Shown: piece by piece, positions 33,045 to 38,871 of the stretch
Layout of the letters: each line of letters opens with the position of its first letter
Numbering within the stretch: the stretch's first letter is position 1
Source of the DNA: Mycoplana azooxidifex
GTDB taxonomy: Bacteria > Pseudomonadota > Alphaproteobacteria > Rhizobiales > Rhizobiaceae
Reading direction: 5' to 3'
NCBI RefSeq assembly: GCF_014196765.1
Contig: NZ_JACIEE010000018.1
Span: forward strand, 1-38,871
DNA length: 38,871 bases
Notes under the pieces: generated by a model
What the model was told of the DNA's origin: nothing
What the model saw: the letters and a program-made list of their open reading frames with translations, nothing else
The model's database searches: none
Program-made: the position numbers and the translations under genes

Positions 33045-34555
33045 TGGAGGACTCCTGCCATGGCAGATATGAAGCGGTTCTCGGAAAAGTTGCCCTGGTC
33101 TATCTCGCCGGAGGCGCGCCTGTTGACAAAGGGGATGACGCGATCGGAGACATCGCCGATCTCCAGGAGATCGGAGGACGCGACGATGATGGCCGTGCCC
33201 TGCCCGGCAAGCCGTTTCAGGTGGCCGTGGATTTCGCGCTTGGCGCCGATATCGACGCCTTCGGTCGGCTCGACGAAGATCATCAGGCTGTAGCGTTCGT
33301 CGGCGCCGTAAAGCCACTTGCCGATCGACACCTTCTGCTTGTTGCCGCCGCTCAAGTCCTTGATCATCTGCGACGGCGAATGGGCCTTGACGTTCAGGAG
33401 TGACATGATCTTTGAGGCTTCCCGCACCTCGCGCGTGTTCGAGAGCACGCCGGATCCGCCGAAGGTCGCATGCTGGGGATGGACCATGGCGAGGTTCTCG
33501 CGCACGTCCCAGTCCGCCACCAGCGAATTTTCCATGCGCTGGTCGGGAATGAAGGCGACGCCGCGCTTCTGCATCGTGCGCGCATGGATTCCTTTCAGGA
33601 CCTCGCCCTTGAAGCGGCAGGTGCCGGAAATCAGCCCCTCGCCGGTATAGATCGACCGGGCAAAGCCGAAATGGCCGGCGCCGGTGAGGCCGATCAGGCC
33701 GACGATCTCGCCGGCGCGGACCTGGAAGCGATCCACCTCGACGGCGCCGGCCTTCCAGCCTTCGATGTCCAGCACCGTGTCGCCGAGGCGCCGCTCGACA
33801 GCCCTCTCCGTCGATGCGGCGGCCACGCTGCCGGAGCGCTGGAGCATGAAATCGACCAGTTGCGCTTCCGTCGCGTCTGCGGCCGCAAGCGTCGAGATGT
33901 GGCGCCCGTCGCGGAGAACCGTGATGCGGTCGCTGAGTGCCTTCACCTCGGAAAGGAAGTGGCTGATCAGGACGATGCCGATGCCGCGCGCCGGCAGGGT
34001 CTTTATGATGCGCCAGAGATTTTCCTTCTCGCGGGCCGGCAGCGTCGCGGTCGGCTCGTCGAGGATGAGGAGCCTGATATCGCCGCGCAACGCCCGGACG
34101 ATCTCGATCACCTTCTGGTCCGCCATCGGCAGGCTGTCGACCGGCCTGTCGAGATCGATCGAAACCTCCGGGAACCAGCGGCCGACGAGTTCGGCCGCGC
34201 GCCGCTTCAGTTCGCCCTTGTTGATAATGCCGAAGCCGATGCGGGGTTCGTCGCCGAGCAGGATGTTCTGCTCAGCAGTCAGTCCCGGGACGAGGCTTCC
34301 TTCCTGCGAGACATGGGCGATCCCCTTGCGGAGCGCATCACCGGCGCTGTGGAGGACGAACTCGATGCCATCGATGGAAATGCGGCCGGACGTCGGCTGC
34401 CTGCTGCCGCCAAGGATGCTGACGAGTGTCGTCTTGCCGGCGCCGTTCTCCCCGATGAGACCGTGCACCTCGCTGAAGCGGAAGTCGATGCTGACATTGT
34501 CGAGCGCCCGGGTGCCGGGATATTGCATCACGATGCCGGAAAGGCTGACGGACAT
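33041..34555 (-). CDS. Ribose-type (CUT2) ABC transporter ATP-binding protein, double cassette
   Basis: This 504-residue protein has two nucleotide-binding domains, as in RbsA. The first has Walker A GENGAGKTT, Walker B LLILDEPTATLP and ISHFLSEV. Its signature region is SLPMADQKVIEIVRAL. The second has signature LSGGNKQKVSIGKWL, but Walker A is degenerate (LTGAGHFGF). Its Walker B reads LMIFVEPTEGVD, so the usual aspartate before the glutamate is valine. A weak second Walker A is usual for the family; the valine is not. The start at 34555 has GGAGG. It powers import of the operon's sugar. Confidence 0.9.
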   Translation of the reverse strand: MSVSLSGIVMQYPGTRALDNVSIDFRFSEVHGLIGENGAGKTTLVSILGGSRQPTSGRISIDGIEFVLHSAGDALRKGIAHVSQEGSLVPGLTAEQNILLGDEPRIGFGIINKGELKRRAAELVGRWFPEVSIDLDRPVDSLPMADQKVIEIVRALRGDIRLLILDEPTATLPAREKENLWRIIKTLPARGIGIVLISHFLSEVKALSDRITVLRDGRHISTLAAADATEAQLVDFMLQRSGSVAAASTERAVERRLGDTVLDIEGWKAGAVEVDRFQVRAGEIVGLIGLTGAGHFGFARSIYTGEGLISGTCRFKGEVLKGIHARTMQKRGVAFIPDQRMENSLVADWDVRENLAMVHPQHATFGGSGVLSNTREVREASKIMSLLNVKAHSPSQMIKDLSGGNKQKVSIGKWLYGADERYSLMIFVEPTEGVDIGAKREIHGHLKRLAGQGTAIIVASSDLLEIGDVSDRVIPFVNRRASGEIDQGNFSENRFISAMAGVLQ

Positions 34556-34626
34556 CCTGCGGCCTCCAAAAAAATGAACGGGATAGGCCCCGCCTGCCGG
34601 CGGAACCACCAAGAGCATGCCTTGAA

Positions 34627-34654
34627 GGGCCGGCTCCACAGATGGAGCCGGCCC
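34627..34654 (-). other. Strong intercistronic hairpin after the binding-protein gene
   Basis: GGGCCGGCTCCA (34627-34638) pairs perfectly with TGGAGCCGGCCC (34643-34654) around a 4-base loop, starting 8 bases after the binding-protein stop. Only two Ts follow on the minus strand, so it looks more like a partial terminator or message-stabilising stem that keeps binding-protein transcript levels above those of the downstream genes. Confidence 0.6.
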
Positions 34655-34662
34655 GCCGACGG

Positions 34663-35610
34663 TCACTGCGGGAGGAAGTCCCTGCAATTCTGCTTGGTCA
34701 CGAGAGGCGCATCCATGTAGACGGTCTTCGAAGGGATGACCGTTGCCGGATCCTCCTTCTTCTCGACGATCGCCTCAATCCATTCGCCAGCCTGCGCACC
34801 CATCTTCTCGAAGGGCTGGCTGACGGTTGCAATCATAAGGCTGTCCGGCTTGCAAACCTCGGCGACGGCCTGCGGGTGGCCGTCGATGCCGATCACCTTG
34901 ACGTTCTTCAGGCCGGCAGCCGTCAGTTCGTTGATGGCGGCCTGGGCCGGCTCGTCCCAGGGAGCCCAGACGGCATTGATCTCTTCGCCGAACCGCGAGG
35001 CGTAGTCCTGCATCGTCGAGGTCGTGTCTTCGAAGAAGGCGGTGTAGTCGATATTGTGCTCGGCCAGGACCTTGATGTCCGGATATTCCTTGAGGATCGT
35101 CTCCATCACGTCGCCGCGCTTGCGCGTGCCATGGTGCTCGGCCATGCGCAGGAAGATGATGCTGCCCTTGCCGCCCATCTCGTTCAGAAGATAGGGCGAG
35201 ACATCCGACGACATCGCCCAGTTGTTCGTGGTGATGTCGACGAGCACGCCATCGATGTAACCGCTGTCGACGGTGATGACCGGGATCTTGGCGGCAATTG
35301 CCGCATCAAGTGCGGCGCGCGATGCGCGCAAATCCGCCATGGTGATGATGATCGCATCGACGCCGCGCGAAGCCGCGTCCTGCAGGTTCGACGCCGTCCG
35401 TTCGCCCGATCCGCCACTGTCCAGCAGGCTGACGTTCCAGTCCTTGCCCGTCTCCACCAGCCAGGCATCGAAGCCTGCCTTGACGCGCTGTTCGGACTGG
35501 GCGGCAGCATTGGCATGCACCCAGGCGAGATTCAGCGCATTGGCGCTGGCAGCACTCCACAGAAATCCAGCAGCGGCGACGATGGCCGCTTTCCTCCACA
35601 TTCCAGACAT
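34663..35610 (-). CDS. Sugar ABC transporter substrate-binding protein (RbsB-like)
   Basis: This 315-residue protein has a signal peptide (KAAIVAAAGFLWSAASANA) and the periplasmic-binding fold of ribose-type importers: GFDAWLVETGKDWNVSLLDS, DAIIITMADLRA, GIDGHPQAVAEV. The start at 35610 follows GGAGGAG at normal spacing and is preferred over the upstream in-frame codon at 35640 and the ATG at 35601. It is the first gene of the long operon, divergent from the SorC-type regulator. Ligand identity is unknown; the binding pocket cannot be read off confidently. Confidence 0.9.
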   Translation of the reverse strand: MSGMWRKAAIVAAAGFLWSAASANALNLAWVHANAAAQSEQRVKAGFDAWLVETGKDWNVSLLDSGGSGERTASNLQDAASRGVDAIIITMADLRASRAALDAAIAAKIPVITVDSGYIDGVLVDITTNNWAMSSDVSPYLLNEMGGKGSIIFLRMAEHHGTRKRGDVMETILKEYPDIKVLAEHNIDYTAFFEDTTSTMQDYASRFGEEINAVWAPWDEPAQAAINELTAAGLKNVKVIGIDGHPQAVAEVCKPDSLMIATVSQPFEKMGAQAGEWIEAIVEKKEDPATVIPSKTVYMDAPLVTKQNCRDFLPQ

Positions 35611-35693
35611 TTGATCTCCTCCACAGCGGGCTCTCCACATTGACCCGCTTTTCCATTCGCGCTCAGTAGGCGAATGAGCTCATTGAAATTCAC

Positions 35694-35732
35694 CTTGTTA
35701 CAAATGTCAAACAAAATTACATTTGTAACAAG
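35694..35732. promoter_or_regulatory. Perfect 14-bp inverted repeat: operator for the SorC-type regulator
   Basis: CTTGTTACAAATGT (35694-35707) and ACATTTGTAACAAG (35719-35732) are exact reverse complements with an 11-base spacer, in an AT-rich island. It ends 11 bases before the regulator start and lies 84 bases before the importer operon. Each arm also contains a smaller dyad (TTACAAATGT-like), so a tetrameric SorC/DeoR protein could bind. It would control both the operon and the regulator. Confidence 0.75.
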
Positions 35733-35743
35733 CAGGAGAAGCC

Positions 35744-36718
35744 ATGTCTGAAGATGACGATGAATTGATGGTCCGCGCCGCCTGGTACTACTATGTCGGC
35801 GGGTTCAATCAGGAGATGACCGCCGCCCGCCTCGGGCTGACGCGGGCCAGGGTCAACAAGATGCTGTCGGAGGCGCGGGAAAGCGGGCTGGTCAGCATCT
35901 CGATCGATCACCAGCGCGTCGGCGTCCTGCCGCTCGAGGACACGCTCAGCGCGCGGTTTAATCTCGACTTCTGCATCTCGACGCCTGCCTTCGGCTTTCA
36001 CAACACGCCGGGCGACAGCGAAGTGCGAAAGCAGATCGCCTTTCGGGCGGTAGGCGTCGCCGCCGCAAACCACCTGAAGACGCTTCTTTCGGATAACGGC
36101 ACACTAACGGTGGGCACCGGATGGGGGCGGACGATCGAGCAGATGACGCTTCAACTCGCCGGCGTGCGGGCGCCCCATGCGCGCTTCATATCCGTGATGG
36201 GATCGCTGACGGCCAACAACGCGTACAATCCGTTCGAAGTGGTGCACAGCCTTGCGCGGCGCACCGGCGGTCAGGGTTTCTTCCTACCCGTCCCGTTCAT
36301 TGCGGATTCGATCGACGACAGGAAAGTTCTGCTTTCGCAACGCTCGGTGGTCAAAGCCATGGAAATCGCTAAGACGGCCTCGGTCTGCATCATCAGCGCC
36401 GGCGAACTCACCGAAGACTCGCTTCTGAGACGCCAAGGTATGATCAGCAGTGTCGAACTCGAAAGCCTGCGGTCAGTGGGGGCGGTCGGGGATACCAACG
36501 GCATCTTCTTCGATAGCGAAGGAAGACAGGTCGACCACGACCTCAACAGGCGCACGATCGCACTCGGCTTCATGGAACTGAAGACACTACCCGTTATCTT
36601 GCTAATCGCCGGCCAGGAGAAAGCGATGGCAGCCAAAGCGCTATTGCGCAGCGGTATTGTCAATGGCCTCATTATCGACGGAGACGCAGCCGCCGCGCTT
36701 GATGCACTTGGCCCGTGA
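35744..36718 (+). CDS. SorC/DeoR-type sugar-binding transcriptional regulator
   Basis: This 324-residue protein has an N-terminal helix-turn-helix (WYYYVGGFNQEMTAARLGLTRARVNKMLSEARESGLVSISI) and a SorC-type sugar-phosphate-binding domain with VGTGWGRTIEQM near residue 125, VMGSLTANNA and the C-terminal GQEKAMAAKALLRSGIVNGLIID. Such regulators respond to phosphorylated sugars, which fits the kinase in the divergent operon. The start at 35744 follows CAGGAG and the 14-bp inverted repeat. It is probably the specific repressor or activator of 24946-35610. Confidence 0.92.
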   Translation: MSEDDDELMVRAAWYYYVGGFNQEMTAARLGLTRARVNKMLSEARESGLVSISIDHQRVGVLPLEDTLSARFNLDFCISTPAFGFHNTPGDSEVRKQIAFRAVGVAAANHLKTLLSDNGTLTVGTGWGRTIEQMTLQLAGVRAPHARFISVMGSLTANNAYNPFEVVHSLARRTGGQGFFLPVPFIADSIDDRKVLLSQRSVVKAMEIAKTASVCIISAGELTEDSLLRRQGMISSVELESLRSVGAVGDTNGIFFDSEGRQVDHDLNRRTIALGFMELKTLPVILLIAGQEKAMAAKALLRSGIVNGLIIDGDAAAALDALGP

Positions 36719-36789
36719 GTATCACTATCCGTCGCCTGGCCGCGTAGACGAGCGGAACGCCCCAAGCGAGAAGAAGGCCCGCCGGCTCG

Positions 36790-37509
36790 TCAGCCCGCGG
36801 CAAGGGCATCGTGCATCGGCGGCGAAGGTGGCGCGATGCAAAGCTCGGCAGCGGCGAGATCTTCAAGCGAGCATCCGACCGACTTGAACAAAGTGATGTC
36901 GAGCGCGTGTTCACGCCCGGGATGTTCACCGCGCGACAGCTCGAAAAGGCTGGCCTTGATGTCGCTTCTTTTGAGCGCGCCGCTTTTGAGCGCTTGCACC
37001 AGTTCTCCCGATTCCGACAGTGCTCCTTCGAACGTGTCGACGAATACCCGGCTGCGAACGAGCGCAGCCTCGTCGGCCTCCTTCATCTGCGGGGTGAACG
37101 CCCCAACCAGGTCCAGATGCGCGCCTGGCTTCAGCCATTCCCCCCTGATCAGCGGGTCATGGGAAAGGGTGCAACAGGATACGACGTCGGCGGCCTTTGC
37201 TTCCTTTTCCAGCCCTTGTGCCGGGCGAGCCCGCAAACCCATCGCCGCGAGTTCTTCGACGATCTTCTGGGCTTTCGACGCATCCCTTCCCCAGATGGCG
37301 ATGTCGTCGAAATCGCGGACCGAGGCATGGGCGGCGGCAAGATTGGGGCTGAGCCTACCCGTGCCCACGATCAGGAGGCGTTTGCTGTCCTGGCGGGAGA
37401 GATAGCTCGACGCCAGCGCCGAGGCTGCTGCCGTCCGGCGTGCCGTCAGGGCGCCCGCTTCCATAATCGCAACGAGTGCCCCCGTCGTCGCGCTGAACAG
37501 AAGATATTG
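36790..37509 (-). pseudogene. Ornithine cyclodeaminase/mu-crystallin-family gene, 5' end lost at an IS junction
   Basis: From an in-frame ATG at 37464 to the stop at 36790 lie 224 codons. The same frame extends upstream (QYLLFSATTGALVAI) to about 37509, where the IS66-like element begins. Family hallmarks are ALTARRTAAASALAS, the NAD-binding LLIVGTGRLSPNLAAAH, and HLDLVGAFTPQMKEAD. Family proteins have about 310-330 residues, so roughly the first 80-90 are missing, including substrate-binding residues. It converges with the SorC-type regulator gene, 71 bases apart. It is probably inactive. Confidence 0.8.
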
Positions 37510-38871
37510 GTAAGTGGGGCAAATTCGGTGGCAGTTCGCTTAGCGGCCCGCCCTTGAGGTGTGCATAGAGGCGGTATTCGGGAGAAGCTGTTGGCGGCAG
37601 GGATTCCCCAGCTGGGGCAAATCATGATTCGATTCCGTCATGACCAAACGGCTCCCCTCCCCCGAGCATGCCGACACGCTTTCGCTGAAAGCGCTGCGCA
37701 GTTTGGTGACAGGCCTTGTCGATCGGGTCGAGGTTCTGTCCGCTGAGGTCAAGGAACTGCGCGAAGAGAACGCCGTCCTTCGCGAGGAGAACGAAATCCT
37801 GCGGCTAGATAATCCGCGGCTAAAGGTCGACAACCAGATGCTGCGCGATGAGATCGCCCGCCTCAAAGATCTGCCTCCTCGACCACCTTTTCGCCCGTCC
37901 GGGATGGACAAGGCAACGGACGCCATATCTGCCGACAGACCGCGGCCGAAGAAACCTCGCGGACCAAAGCTCGATGTGAAGCGGATCAGCCGGGAAGAGA
38001 TACTGCCGATCAATCCGCCGGCGGGATCACGCTTCAAGGGATACCGGACTTGCATGGTGCGCGACCTCGTGCTGATGGCCGAGATCGTGCGGTACCGCCG
38101 CGAGTGCTGGATCACCCCGGAGGGTTCTGGCACCGCTTCCCGCCGGGGTGGTCGGCGGGTATGGCGCCAACCTTAGGCGGATTTGCCTGATGCTGCATAC
38201 ACAGGGTCAGGTCACGACGCAGCGATTGACGACCTTGCTGAATGATATCGGCATCGACGTGTCGAAGCGTCAGGTCGTGCGGCTTCTGACCAGAGGAATG
38301 GATGGCTTGGCTGCCGAGGATTCAGCGGTGCTGCATGCCGGCTTGGTGTCCTCCGATTACGTTACTGTCGATGATACTGGCGGCCGATATTTCCATAATC
38401 CGTGTTACGCCACACAAATTGGCGGCCCGAACTTCACCGTTTTCCGCACCACGCCGTCGAAGTCGCGGCTGAACTTCTTGTCCCTGCTGCGTGGCAATTA
38501 TCAGGACTACGTTCTCAACGATGCCGCCTTCGATTATCTGGACCAGCGGCATGGTACCGACCCAACTCTCGTCGCCGGACTGCGAACCCGAACACCACAG
38601 CACTTCTGCAATGAGATTGCCTTCCTTCACTATCTCGCCAGCAAGGGAATCGACATCTTCGACAAGGAGGCAATCCGGCCGCTCGCCGAAGCCGGCATCT
38701 GGGGTGCGATCCGCCATCATGGCCTGATCGGCAAGGCGGTGATTGTGTCCGACGACGCCGGCCAGTTCCGCGTCGGCACCCATGCACTGTGCTGGGTTCA
38801 TGCCGAACGTCTGCTGCAGAAACTGATGCCGGCCGCGCCTGGGCAAGTGCGACAGGTCGAAACTGTCCGGG
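37510..38871 (+). mobile_element. IS66-like insertion element, left part (runs off window)
   Basis: The element begins at about 37505-37530, where the interrupted cyclodeaminase coding ends and GTAAGTGGGGCAAATTCGG starts. GTAAG is a common IS66-type end. TGGGGCAAAT recurs at 37612-37621 just before the transposase. The right end and target duplication lie outside, so the exact boundary is not confirmed. Confidence 0.65.
37640..38871 (+). pseudogene. IS66-like transposase gene, frameshifted and incomplete at the window end
   Basis: The first frame (37640-38176) encodes a leucine-zipper-like coiled coil (about residues 25-80), PPRPPFRPSGMDKATD, and RFKGYRTCMVRDLVL up to RECWITPEG. At about 38123-38128 the correct reading jumps to another frame, continuing LAPLPAGVVGGYGANLRRIC without a stop to the window end. 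That second part holds the DDE-type motifs YVTVDDTGGRY and VIVSDDAGQFRVGTHALCWVH, with the family segment NFLSLLRGNYQDYVLND. A few bases seem lost at the junction. No slippery run is present there, so a disabling frameshift is likelier than programmed recoding. Confidence 0.8.

Noticed and set aside
24946-36718. Autoinducer-2 (Lsr) uptake and processing system
   Set aside because: The CUT2 importer, FGGY kinase and SorC-type regulator recall Lsr, but there is one permease only, no LsrF or LsrG homologue, and a full E1/E2 complex is present instead. A relation to C5 diketone chemistry is still imaginable, so this is rejected as a name, not as an idea.
38100-38180. Programmed ribosomal frameshift in the IS66-like transposase
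   Set aside because: No A- or T-rich slippery heptamer or clear downstream stem at the frame change, and a short piece of the expected protein seems missing there, so a mutation is likelier.

Overview
The window looks like an accessory segment (plasmid, chromid or genomic island) of a GC-rich alphaproteobacterium, most likely a member of the Rhizobiales (Rhizobium, Sinorhizobium, Shinella or Agrobacterium type). The evidence is high GC, stacked ABC-uptake operons joined by ATGA stop/start overlaps, SsuABC-like, Dpp-like and RbsABC-like systems each with dedicated catabolic genes, a PQQ-alcohol-oxidation accessory trio, and many small scars of IS elements and truncated genes between the operons. 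The genus is inferred from gene style, not from a marker gene.

Layout. 289-2728 (+): three periplasmic accessory proteins of PQQ (quinoprotein) alcohol dehydrogenases: a metallo-beta-lactamase-fold hydrolase, a SoxYZ-like carrier and a rhodanese-like CXXCW protein. 2830-3151: decayed remnants of a transposase and of a conserved hypothetical gene. 3303-4310 (+): PAS-GGDEF diguanylate cyclase. 4501-5994 (-): the 3' tail of a TauE/SafE exporter gene, then a DHA2-type efflux pump. 6055-11481 (-): an operon of a thioredoxin-like protein, an FAD oxidoreductase, a two-cluster ferredoxin and a sulfonate-type ABC importer, probably for an organosulfur compound. 11617-12055: scars of an IS6-type transposase and of pntA. 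12297-13772 (+): ROK regulator followed by a truncated importer permease and the end of a sulfatase gene. 14160-19384 (-): complete peptide/nickel-type ABC importer. 19803-23540 (-): flavin monooxygenase, quinone-reductase-like protein and TetA-like efflux pump, divergent from a MarR regulator at 23585. 24177-24728 (-): a VapB antitoxin fused in frame to a VapC toxin that has lost its N-terminus.

24946-35610 (-) is the centrepiece: about 10.7 kb in one direction with coupled genes for a ribose-type (CUT2) ABC importer, a complete E1alpha/E1beta/E2 set resembling the acetoin dehydrogenase complex, an AhpD-like CxxC protein, an FGGY sugar kinase and two short-chain dehydrogenases. It is divergent from a SorC-family sugar-responsive regulator, with a perfect 14-bp inverted repeat between them. 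My reading is a sugar or deoxy-sugar/polyol pathway in which the imported compound is oxidised and phosphorylated, and an acyloin- or diketone-like intermediate is then split by the thiamine-diphosphate/lipoyl complex to acyl-CoA plus an aldehyde. The substrate is not evident. The first dehydrogenase gene carries a nonsense codon, so the pathway may be impaired.

36790 to the end: an ornithine-cyclodeaminase-family gene truncated by an IS66-like element whose transposase is frameshifted and runs off the window. I saw no tRNA, rRNA, CRISPR array or replication origin.
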